Below are positions 33,345 through 40,120 of a stretch of DNA of 64,000 nt, piece after piece. How positions within the stretch are numbered: the stretch's first letter is position 1; each line of letters begins with the position of its first letter. The notes below the pieces were generated by a model. The model worked only from the letters and a program-made list of their open reading frames with translations. It did not search any database and was not told where the DNA came from. The stretch lies in assembly GCA_002400415.1 (NCBI GenBank), contig DGQP01000003.1:186001-250000 (forward strand), read 5' to 3'. Position numbers and translations under genes: made by a program. Source of the stretch: Chitinophagaceae bacterium UBA4411. GTDB taxonomy: Bacteria; Bacteroidota; Bacteroidia; Chitinophagales; Chitinophagaceae.

Positions 33345-34232
33345 CTAAAAGATTAACGTATCCTTACTCAGTGACCGGTTGCCCTGTAGCCCTCCGCTAT
33401 GTATCAACAATATTTTACTACCGGGCGAAAAGAAATCTTTTGCCGCAAGATCATTAATCGCATAAAACAATTTGCCGGTGTAAACAAAGTCAGAAGGAAT
33501 ACCTGTTGTTCTGTAGAATTCGTTCATGAATGATAATAAAGTTGGCTTGTGCTTCGCATATCCGCCGAAATGGTAATCATGAAATAGCTGAATCTGTTGT
33601 TGCGGTTCAGTCAATAATTGACGGACGGCCTCTTCCAGTTGCAAATTATTCTTCATTGCACTGATGCCAATGACCTGCTGCCCGGTAAGCGCATTCATTA
33701 AGCCAGCCATCATGGTGCCGGTACCCACAGCACAGCAGATATGGGAATAATCAGCCGGGATAAAATGATCACTGATACTGGCTGCTCCTTGCGCACCAAT
33801 CCTTCCATAGCCGCCTTCGTTAATAATATAACTGTCTTCGGAGTTTAGCAGGGCTGGTAATTTTTTAGCAGCATAATCCTCCCGGCTGATAAAAACGAGC
33901 TGCATGCCCAGTTCTTTTGCCTGTAACAGGGTGGGAGAAAGAGATACGGCTTCTTCACCGCGAATGATGCCCGTACAATTCAACTGATGGATCCGGCAGG
34001 CAGCGGCGGTAGCCACGATATGATTGGAATAAGCCCCTCCAAAAGTCACAATATGATTCTTATTTGTTTCAACAGCTTCCTGAATATAATAACGGAGCTT
34101 GAACCATTTGTTACCCGATACTATTTCATGGAGCTGATCAATCCGGAGAACAGACAACCCTATTTGTTTTTGCACAAAAACGGGTATGGTTACACTATCA
34201 ACAGTAATATTGGTAAAACAGAGCTCTTTCAA
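33345..34232 (-). CDS. ACC deaminase / D-cysteine desulfhydrase family PLP enzyme
   Basis: A 295-aa fold type II PLP enzyme. SGNKWFKLRY (39-48) carries the presumed PLP Lys45, GGAYSNH (65-71) the substrate/phosphate loop, and AVGTGTMMAG the glycine-rich phosphate-binding loop. Members deaminate 1-aminocyclopropane-1-carboxylate or release H2S from D-cysteine; sequence alone does not decide, and D-cysteine desulfhydrase is more common in bacteria outside the rhizosphere. The start is a TTG at 34232: no in-frame ATG opens the frame, so the exact N-terminus is uncertain. It is divergent from the nucleotidyltransferase gene. Confidence 0.82.
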   Translation of the reverse strand: MKELCFTNITVDSVTIPVFVQKQIGLSVLRIDQLHEIVSGNKWFKLRYYIQEAVETNKNHIVTFGGAYSNHIVATAAACRIHQLNCTGIIRGEEAVSLSPTLLQAKELGMQLVFISREDYAAKKLPALLNSEDSYIINEGGYGRIGAQGAASISDHFIPADYSHICCAVGTGTMMAGLMNALTGQQVIGISAMKNNLQLEEAVRQLLTEPQQQIQLFHDYHFGGYAKHKPTLLSFMNEFYRTTGIPSDFVYTGKLFYAINDLAAKDFFSPGSKILLIHSGGLQGNRSLSKDTLIF

Positions 34233-34287
34233 AATAGAAGATATTGCATGGCGAATTTACTTTAATTTCGTCCCGCAATTTTAAACC

Positions 34288-35184
34288 ATGAAACCTACAT
34301 TAGTAATACTTGCAGCGGGCATGGCTTCCCGCTATGGCAGCATGAAACAGATCGAAGGCTTTGGCCCCGCTGGTGAAACCATTATGGATTATTCGATCTA
34401 CGATGCCATCCGTTCCGGTTTTGGTAAGGTCGTCTTCATTATCCGGAAAGAGTTTGCCAATAATTTCAAATCCATATTTGAACCCAAGCTGAATGGACGG
34501 ATTGCAACAGAATATGTTTTCCAGGAGATGGATTCATTTACAGATGATTTTGAAAGACATCCTGAACGGACCAAACCCTGGGGAACAGCCCATGCTGTAT
34601 TGTGCGCCATGCAGGTGGTGCATGAGCCTTTTGCTGTGATTAATGCAGATGATTTTTACGGCTACAGCGCCTTTAAAAATGCTGCTGATTTTCTGATTAC
34701 CAGGTGTCATGCTGATAATTTCGGTATTGTTGGCTACGACCTGTTAAGCACGTTGTCAGAACATGGTACGGTGAACAGGGGTGTTTGCGGCCTTGATGCG
34801 GATGGAAACCTTGCCACGATCACAGAACGTATCAATATTGCCAGGAAGGACGGGAAGATATTATGTGATGACGGGCTTGAACCTAAAGAGTTATCCCTTG
34901 CTACAAGAGTCTCCATGAACTTCTGGTGCTTTGATCCTTCTTTCTTTTCCTATACCCGCAAACTGTTCAGCGAATTTCTCAGGAAATCCGGAAAGGAGCT
35001 CAAATCAGAATTCTTTATCCCGATCGTGGCCGACCAGTTTATAAAGGAGGGTGGTAAAATAGAAGTAGTTCCCACCAGTTCACTTTGGTTTGGTGTAACT
35101 TATAAGGAAGATGCTCCTTTTGTGCAGAAGAGCCTGAATGACCTGATCGAAAAAGGGGAGTACCCCGAGTTTCTCTGGAAATAA
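34288..35184 (+). CDS. Sugar-phosphate nucleotidyltransferase-like protein
   Basis: A 298-aa protein with the nucleotidyltransferase signature LAAGMASRYGSMKQIEGFGP (8-27), INADDFYGYSAF (metal-binding Asp pair) and EFFIPIVADQF. It resembles UTP- or dTTP-sugar-1-phosphate transferases of the NTP_transferase family but lacks a hexapeptide C-terminal domain, so the substrate is unclear. Monocistronic: an inverted-repeat terminator follows, and the next gene is convergent. Confidence 0.82.
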   Translation: MKPTLVILAAGMASRYGSMKQIEGFGPAGETIMDYSIYDAIRSGFGKVVFIIRKEFANNFKSIFEPKLNGRIATEYVFQEMDSFTDDFERHPERTKPWGTAHAVLCAMQVVHEPFAVINADDFYGYSAFKNAADFLITRCHADNFGIVGYDLLSTLSEHGTVNRGVCGLDADGNLATITERINIARKDGKILCDDGLEPKELSLATRVSMNFWCFDPSFFSYTRKLFSEFLRKSGKELKSEFFIPIVADQFIKEGGKIEVVPTSSLWFGVTYKEDAPFVQKSLNDLIEKGEYPEFLWK

Positions 35185-35210
35185 GAGATGAATTTTACAT
35201 TGAAGAAATA

Positions 35211-35242
35211 AAAAGCCGCAGTTGAATCACTGCGGCCTTTTT
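35211..35242. terminator. Bidirectional terminator
   Basis: GCCGCAGT (35215-35222), loop TGAATC, ACTGCGGC (35229-35236), flanked by AAAAA on the left and CTTTTT on the right, so it can end transcripts from both the nucleotidyltransferase gene and the convergent protease gene. Confidence 0.88.
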
Positions 35243-35260
35243 CATAGGGGAATAGGTTGC

Positions 35261-36370
35261 TTAGTCACCTTTCACCATGAATACATAGTCCTGGATTTTT
35301 TTCACCTGTTGAACTTTGCTAAGCCCGCTGACAGATGATTTGGCTGACATTTTTGTATGCTGGTATAGTGAATTCTTTTTTAATTCTTCCAGGGCCTGGT
35401 AGATGTATTTTGACTGAACGGCAAATACAGTACTTTCTGCGTCAGTTTCTTTTGCACTAAGAATACCGATCACCTCGCCGTTATGATTGAATACAGGGCC
35501 CCCGCTGTTCCCTGGGTTTGCGGCAACTGCTATCTGGCAGGAGAGTGTGTCGCCATTGTATCCGGTTTTGGCACTCAGATATCCCTCTCCGTAAACTATT
35601 TCATTTTTCGGGAAGCCAAGTGTAAATATAGGTTCAGCAATTTCTGAACTTGTTTTCCTGATACCATAAGGAAGGGAAGGGAACTGTTTGAAATTATCAT
35701 CATCGATTTTTATGATAGCCACATCTCTCGCCACATCAAGCCTTACAACGATGGCTTTAAACTGTTCTCCTTTATTATTCTGAACAAAGATATTCCTGGA
35801 ATTTTTTACAACGTGGGCATTCGTGATCATCAGGCCTTTTGCATCAATAAGAAATCCGGTACCATTATAGCGAACAGGGGTTGCCATAATAGGTTTTTTG
35901 TTATTCTTCTTATCTGCATTAGTGATCTTGGTGTCCAGCTGCTTTGTTTTAGTGTCAAGGTCATTTACCTTTTTTACAAGCTCTTTTACTTTTGCATTTT
36001 CAGGAGCCGGGTTAAAAGTAGTAACAAGCGATGAAACTGTCAGTGCGGTCACACCGGCGATAGTAGCGGCGATAGCTGTTACTCTCTTATACCTGTTCCA
36101 GAGATAAACCACTTTCGCTTTGCCGGTGAGTTTGGCGGAATTGATCTTGCCCGTTTCGGTAAGGTTGGTATGAACATCATGCAGGTTGGACCTGAATTTC
36201 TGCCACTCCCCAAACCGGTTCATCTGCTGCAGGAATAAAGTATGCTCCACCACCAGCTGGTCCACTTCTGTATTGGTCTTGCGCAGGTTTTCGAAATACA
36301 ACCGTTCATCCGGGTTCATTTCACCGCGGATATATCGTTCTACTGCTTCTAATATCTGAACATCATTCAT
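35261..36370 (-). CDS. Membrane protein fusing anti-sigma-like N-terminus to trypsin-like serine protease
   Basis: About 369 aa. Residues 1-60 (EAVERYIRGEMNPDERLYFE, then NLRKTNTEVDQLVVEH) look like the helical N-terminal domain of anti-sigma factors. A membrane helix follows (about 97-119), then a charged coiled-coil linker (124-158), then a trypsin/HtrA-type protease with the triad His187 (TNAHVV), Asp217 (ARDVAI) and Ser290 (NPGNSGGP), numbered from the GTG at 36373. The ATG at 36370 overlaps the sigma gene by 8 nt, so the two are translationally coupled. I infer cytoplasmic sigma binding and a periplasmic protease in one chain. No PDZ domain. Confidence 0.85.
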   Translation of the reverse strand: MNDVQILEAVERYIRGEMNPDERLYFENLRKTNTEVDQLVVEHTLFLQQMNRFGEWQKFRSNLHDVHTNLTETGKINSAKLTGKAKVVYLWNRYKRVTAIAATIAGVTALTVSSLVTTFNPAPENAKVKELVKKVNDLDTKTKQLDTKITNADKKNNKKPIMATPVRYNGTGFLIDAKGLMITNAHVVKNSRNIFVQNNKGEQFKAIVVRLDVARDVAIIKIDDDNFKQFPSLPYGIRKTSSEIAEPIFTLGFPKNEIVYGEGYLSAKTGYNGDTLSCQIAVAANPGNSGGPVFNHNGEVIGILSAKETDAESTVFAVQSKYIYQALEELKKNSLYQHTKMSAKSSVSGLSKVQQVKKIQDYVFMVKGD

Positions 36371-36938
36371 CACTGGTTCCGTTTTTATAATGACTAAAAA
36401 ATATCTTCTTCAAACGCATCAGGCACTTATACTTCTGGTTCTTGGCATTGTCAGCATTGGTGTACCCAAAACTGGCCGCAATATCCTGCATATTCCTTTT
36501 TTGCAGGTAGTAGGCTTCCAGCAGACTTTTGCAGGGTTCTCCCAGGCTGCTGATGGCCTTATTCATCATGTCAAATTCCAGGTTCCGCTGTTCATGTGCT
36601 TCGATCTCATCTTCCACCGGTACCAGGCCTTCCAGGTTTTCAACCGGGGCGGAATAGCGGTTCAGCTGCTGCAGTCTTTTGAGCCATAAGCGCCGGCTGA
36701 CCGAATAAACATAGGTTTTGATCTGGCAGTTGAGCTCAAAAGTCCCTGATCTCACCTTTTCATAGAGGACGATCATGGCTTCCTGGAATATGTCTTTGGC
36801 ATCGTCGGCTGATCCGTTGTTATTGATTATCAGGGCCTGAATGCTGTTATAGTTCTCCCTGTAGATCGTCTCAACCGCTTTTGTCTCGTTCCGGGCTAAT
36901 CCTTGCAGTAAAGCTTGTTCGTTAATCTCTTGTTTCAC
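36363..36938 (-). CDS. ECF-type RNA polymerase sigma factor
   Basis: A 191-aa sigma-70 family protein with region 2 (ETIYRENYNSIQALIINNNG, DAKDIFQEAMIVLYEKVRSG, IKTYVYSVSRRLWLKRL) and region 4 (AISSLGEPCKSLLEAYYLQK, then IAASFGYTNADNAKNQKYKC). There is no region 1 or 3, hence ECF-like. The start is a GTG at 36938 (MKQEINEQALL). The overlapping downstream gene encodes the presumed cognate regulator. The divergent small-lipoprotein gene at 37078 is a candidate target because it is adjacent. Confidence 0.92.
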   Translation of the reverse strand: MKQEINEQALLQGLARNETKAVETIYRENYNSIQALIINNNGSADDAKDIFQEAMIVLYEKVRSGTFELNCQIKTYVYSVSRRLWLKRLQQLNRYSAPVENLEGLVPVEDEIEAHEQRNLEFDMMNKAISSLGEPCKSLLEAYYLQKRNMQDIAASFGYTNADNAKNQKYKCLMRLKKIFFSHYKNGTSDE

Positions 36939-37077
36939 TATTCCGTGATTTAATACGGTTTTTTAAAAATAGTAACCCTGAAGCTCCTAAAAAAAATTTT
37001 AAAATACCGGGTTACCTTTCTTCAATCCGGGTATTAACAATGAAATATTTCAAAACTCAAACAAAAAATCGCAACAA

Positions 37078-37287
37078 ATGAAAAAGCTTTTTATCGTTTT
37101 GGCTGTAGCTAGCCTTGGTTTCGTAGCATGTAACAATGAAGGTGAAAAAACTGAAAGCACTGTTGACAGCGCTGCTCTGAAAGCTGCTGCTGATTCAGCT
37201 GCTGCCGCTGCTGCTGCAACTGTAGATTCAGCTGCTGCAAAAATTGATTCTGCTGCTACTATGGTAGTTGATTCACTGAAGAAGTAA
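37078..37287 (+). CDS. Small Ala/Ser/Asp-rich lipoprotein (paralogue of 11060-11266)
   Basis: A 69-aa protein with a lipoprotein signal (MKKLFIVLAVASLGFVAC, Cys18), then NNEGEKTESTVDSAALKAAA and the same DSA-repeat helix, ending VVDSLKK. Over the mature part it is almost identical to the 11-kb paralogue, differing mainly in the middle DSA units. It probably forms an extended helix anchored to a membrane through the lipid. A strong terminator of the same design follows. It is divergent from the sigma-factor gene across 139 nt. Confidence 0.85.
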   Translation: MKKLFIVLAVASLGFVACNNEGEKTESTVDSAALKAAADSAAAAAAATVDSAAAKIDSAATMVVDSLKK

Positions 37288-37311
37288 TAAATTTACGGCA
37301 AGCAATTGAAG

Positions 37312-37340
37312 GCCGTCCCGTTAACCGGGGCGGCTTTTCT
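37312..37340 (+). terminator. Terminator of small lipoprotein gene
   Basis: GCCGTCCCG (37312-37320), loop TTAAC, CGGGGCGGC (37326-37334), one U-G wobble, then TTTTCTTTT. Confidence 0.92.
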
Positions 37341-37367
37341 TTTCTCAACTATTCCGCTTAATAAAAC

Positions 37368-37375
37368 TACCTTTG
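37368..37375 (+). promoter_or_regulatory. -7 promoter box of the DEAD-box helicase gene
   Basis: TACCTTTG is a consensus -7 element, 38 nt before the GTG start. The only -33 candidate, TTTC at 37341-37344, is 23 nt away and weak. Confidence 0.6.
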
Positions 37376-37413
37376 CCGCCTTATCCGGTTAACATTTTAA
37401 AATTAATTTACCA

Positions 37414-39090
37414 GTGACCAGTTTTGCAGAATTAGGGATTGAAGAAGGTTTATTACAATCCATACAGGCTTTGGGTTTTACCCAGCCTACTCCCATACAG
37501 GAAAAAGCGATCCCTGTGCTATTACAGGGTACAAAAGATTTTATCGGCCTGGCGCAGACCGGCACTGGCAAAACAGCCGCTTTCGGCTTGCCTTTATTGC
37601 AACTGATCAATAAAGCGGATAAATTTCCCCAGGCGCTGATTATTTGTCCAACCCGTGAACTTTGCCTCCAGATCGCCAGTGACCTGGATAAATTTAAAAG
37701 CAAAAAAGCAAATGTTACCGTAACGGCTGTATACGGGGGCACTTCCATCAGTATGCAGATCAGGGACCTGAAAAGAGGGACGCATGTGGTGGTGGCCACT
37801 CCCGGCCGTTTGATTGACCTGATCGAAAGAAAAGCGATCAACCTGGAGCAAATCCATTATGTGGTGCTGGATGAAGCAGATGAAATGCTGAACATGGGCT
37901 TCAAGGACGATATAGAGTTCATTTTAAAAAATACTCCTAACCGCCAGAGTACCTGGTTATTCAGCGCTACAATGCCACCGGAGATCCGGCAGGTCAGCAA
38001 AAGGTATATGGACAAACCTTTCGAGATCACAGTAGGAAAAGTGAACTCGGGCAATGCTAATATTGATCACCAGTATTATGCCACGCAGCATCATAACCGC
38101 TACGAAGTATTAAAACGTATCATTGATTTTAATCCGGGTATTTATGGAATTGTATTTGCCCGCACCAAGGCCGATACACAGGATATAGCTGAAAAACTGA
38201 CAAGAGAAGGATATGATATTGATGCAATCCATGGCGACCTGACCCAGCAGCAACGGGATAAAGTAATGGGTCTGTTCCGGGATAAAAGTGTGAAACTGCT
38301 GGTGGCTACCGATGTGGCAGCCCGCGGTATCGATGTGCAGGGAATCACCCATGTGATCAACTACGAACTGCCGGATGATGTGGAAGTATATACGCACCGA
38401 AGCGGGCGGACCGGCCGGGCAGGCAATAGCGGTGTTTCTGTTTCTATAGTAACACCTAAAGAGATATACCGCCTGCGCCAGATTGAAAGACTGGTAAATA
38501 CAAGAGTGCACAAAATGGATATACCGAGTGGTAAAGATGTTTGCCGCAAACAGTTCTTCCATTTTATTGATAAGATGCTGCAGGCAGATATCAGTCATGG
38601 CGAATATGAAGCCTACCTGCCGGTGCTGAGAGAAAAATTTGCAGCAGTCGAAAAGGAAGAGATATTACAAAGAGTGGCTGCATTGGAGTTTGACCGTTTC
38701 CTGAAATATTATGAGAATGCCGCTGATCTGAATATGAGAGAAGATAGCCGGAGGGGAGACAGGGGTGCCGACCGGAGAGCAGAACGTTCACCGAGGGAAG
38801 GCAGCGAAAGAAAATATGGCGGGGGTGGTAATGGTTCATATCAACGTTTGTTCGTGAACCTGGGAACTAAGGATGGCTTTTATAAAGCAAGTTTTCTACA
38901 GTTTATATTAGATATGAGTGATCTGAAAAAAGAAGTACTTGGGCGTATCGATATGAAAGAGATGACAAGCTGGATAGAGATAGAGCCCTCTGCCGGTAAA
39001 AAAATGATTAAAGCAATTGATGGTAAGAACTACCGCGGCCGTAAGATCCGGATGAACGATGCCGAATCGGGCGGAGGCAGAAGAAAATAA
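37414..39090 (+). CDS. DEAD-box ATP-dependent RNA helicase with DbpA/CsdA-type RNA-binding domain
   Basis: A 558-aa helicase. Q motif GFTQPTPIQ, motif I AQTGTGKT, Ia PTRELCLQ, GG, motif II VLDEADEML, motif III SATMP, motif IV IVFARTK, motif V ATDVAARGID and motif VI HRSGRTGRAG are all present. A basic Arg/Asp/Gly-rich linker (about 425-470) leads to a C-terminal RNA-recognition-like domain (RLFVNLGTKDGFYKASFLQF to GRKIRMNDAE) as in CsdA/DbpA. It probably serves ribosome assembly or mRNA remodelling. The start codon is GTG at 37414 (MTSFAELGIEEGLL). Confidence 0.93.
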   Translation: MTSFAELGIEEGLLQSIQALGFTQPTPIQEKAIPVLLQGTKDFIGLAQTGTGKTAAFGLPLLQLINKADKFPQALIICPTRELCLQIASDLDKFKSKKANVTVTAVYGGTSISMQIRDLKRGTHVVVATPGRLIDLIERKAINLEQIHYVVLDEADEMLNMGFKDDIEFILKNTPNRQSTWLFSATMPPEIRQVSKRYMDKPFEITVGKVNSGNANIDHQYYATQHHNRYEVLKRIIDFNPGIYGIVFARTKADTQDIAEKLTREGYDIDAIHGDLTQQQRDKVMGLFRDKSVKLLVATDVAARGIDVQGITHVINYELPDDVEVYTHRSGRTGRAGNSGVSVSIVTPKEIYRLRQIERLVNTRVHKMDIPSGKDVCRKQFFHFIDKMLQADISHGEYEAYLPVLREKFAAVEKEEILQRVAALEFDRFLKYYENAADLNMREDSRRGDRGADRRAERSPREGSERKYGGGGNGSYQRLFVNLGTKDGFYKASFLQFILDMSDLKKEVLGRIDMKEMTSWIEIEPSAGKKMIKAIDGKNYRGRKIRMNDAESGGGRRK

Positions 39091-39102
39091 ATTAAAAATT
39101 GG

Positions 39103-39133
39103 TTGGTTTTAATGATCATAAAAAGTACATTTG
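39103..39133 (+). promoter_or_regulatory. Promoter of the aromatic amino-acid operon
   Basis: TTGG (39103-39106), 19 nt, TACATTTG (39126-39133). It starts right after the helicase stop and ends 4 nt before the leader-peptide ATG at 39138 (10 nt before the second ATG at 39144), so the leader peptide would sit at the very 5' end of the mRNA. Confidence 0.75.
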
Positions 39134-39137
39134 TTCC

Positions 39138-39227
39138 ATGTCAATGACGAAAGCATATTTTGGTTTTAGTTTTTATTACTTCTTTTTTGGAAAGAGGCCG
39201 GGAATGCTTTTGTTGAAAACAAAATAA
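39138..39227 (+). CDS. Phe/Tyr-rich leader peptide of the aromatic operon
   Basis: A 29-codon ORF (ATG 39138, or in-frame ATG 39144; stop TAA 39225-39227). Residues 7-17 read YFGFSFYYFFF, nine aromatic codons of eleven, in front of GKRPG. It begins directly after a consensus -7 box and ends 62 nt before pheA. The composition matches the end products of the downstream operon, the hallmark of attenuator leader peptides such as E. coli PheL. Its sense codons overlap the antiterminator segment (39196-39203). It is too short for normal ORF calling. The function is inferred from composition, position and the RNA hairpins. Confidence 0.85.
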   Translation: MSMTKAYFGFSFYYFFFGKRPGMLLLKTK

Positions 39228-39282
39228 GAACAACTAAAAATCAACATAAAGAATCCCGGCCAGACGGCCGGGATTCTTATTT
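39196..39282 (+). promoter_or_regulatory. Transcription attenuator: competing antiterminator and terminator hairpins before pheA
   Basis: Terminator: AAGAATCCCGGCC (39249-39261), loop AGAC, GGCCGGGATTCTT (39266-39278), 13 perfect pairs, then ATTTAAA. Antiterminator: GGCCGGGA (39196-39203, within the leader ORF) is identical to the start of the terminator's right arm and can pair with TCCCGGCC (39254-39261), which excludes the terminator. A ribosome stalled on the Phe/Tyr codons (39156-39188) would leave 39196-39203 free and favour read-through; fast translation would cover it and allow termination. The hairpin ends 11 nt before the pheA ATG, so it may also mask translation initiation. Confidence 0.85.
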
Positions 39283-39289
39283 AAAGCAT

Positions 39290-40120
39290 ATGAGTACCAA
39301 AGTTTCAATACAGGGTTATGAAGGCAGTTTCCACCAGGTGGCAGCGCAATTGTTTTACGGTAAAGAAACAACGGTGATCCCCTGTGATACATTTCGGGAA
39401 GTGGTGAAGATTGCTGCGAATAAAAAAGAAAGTGATGGAGGGGTGATGGCGATTGAGAATTCTATTGCAGGCAGCATACTTGCTAATTATAACCTGCTGC
39501 AAAAATCAAATCTCCGCATCGTGGGGGAATTGTATTTGCAGATCCGCCAGAATTTATTGGTGAACCCCGGCGTGAAACTGGAAGATATCCGTGAAGTGCA
39601 TTCGCATACCATGGCCCTGCAGCAATGCTATGATTTTCTGGATAAATACAAATGGAAACTGGTGGAGACAGATGATACTGCTCTTAGCGCCAGGCATATT
39701 CACCAGCATAAAAGCAAACATGTGGCAGCTATTGCCAGTAAACTGGCCGCTGAGTTATATGATCTGAACGTGATTGCACCGAATATTCATACCCTGAAAA
39801 ACAATTATACCCGTTTTTTAATGCTGCAGCGGGAAGATATGGCACCTGCTATTGCGGGTGCAGATAAAGCATCGGTTACTTTTCATACTGATCATTCAAG
39901 AGGTAGCCTCGCAAAAGTGCTGACCAGAATTTCAGAAGGAGGGATCAACCTCAGCAAGCTGCAGAGTTTCCCGATACCGGGATCAGATTTTAAATATGCA
40001 TTTCATGCAGATATGGAGTTCGATTCAACGGAACAGTTCAATACAGTGATAGAAACGATCAGCCCGCTGACAGAAGCAATAAAAATTTATGGTGTTTATA
40101 AAAGAGGATTATGGAAATAA
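39290..40120 (+). CDS. pheA: Prephenate dehydratase with ACT domain
   Basis: A 276-aa enzyme converting prephenate to phenylpyruvate. The PDT domain carries AIENSIAGSI (54-63) and the catalytic NNYTRF (171-176). A C-terminal ACT domain (about 195-275, GSLAKVLTRISEGGINLSKL) normally binds Phe for feedback inhibition; the usual ESRP motif reads LQSFP here, as in some Bacteroidota. There is no chorismate mutase domain; that activity is fused to the DAHP synthase further down. It is first gene of the operon behind the attenuator; its end overlaps the next gene by 10 nt. Confidence 0.95.
   Translation: MSTKVSIQGYEGSFHQVAAQLFYGKETTVIPCDTFREVVKIAANKKESDGGVMAIENSIAGSILANYNLLQKSNLRIVGELYLQIRQNLLVNPGVKLEDIREVHSHTMALQQCYDFLDKYKWKLVETDDTALSARHIHQHKSKHVAAIASKLAAELYDLNVIAPNIHTLKNNYTRFLMLQREDMAPAIAGADKASVTFHTDHSRGSLAKVLTRISEGGINLSKLQSFPIPGSDFKYAFHADMEFDSTEQFNTVIETISPLTEAIKIYGVYKRGLWK

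Noticed and set aside
37000..37060. Hairpin or operator between the sigma gene and the lipoprotein gene
   Set aside because: AATACCGGG and CCGGGTATT are only imperfectly complementary (an extra C), too weak to list as a feature.
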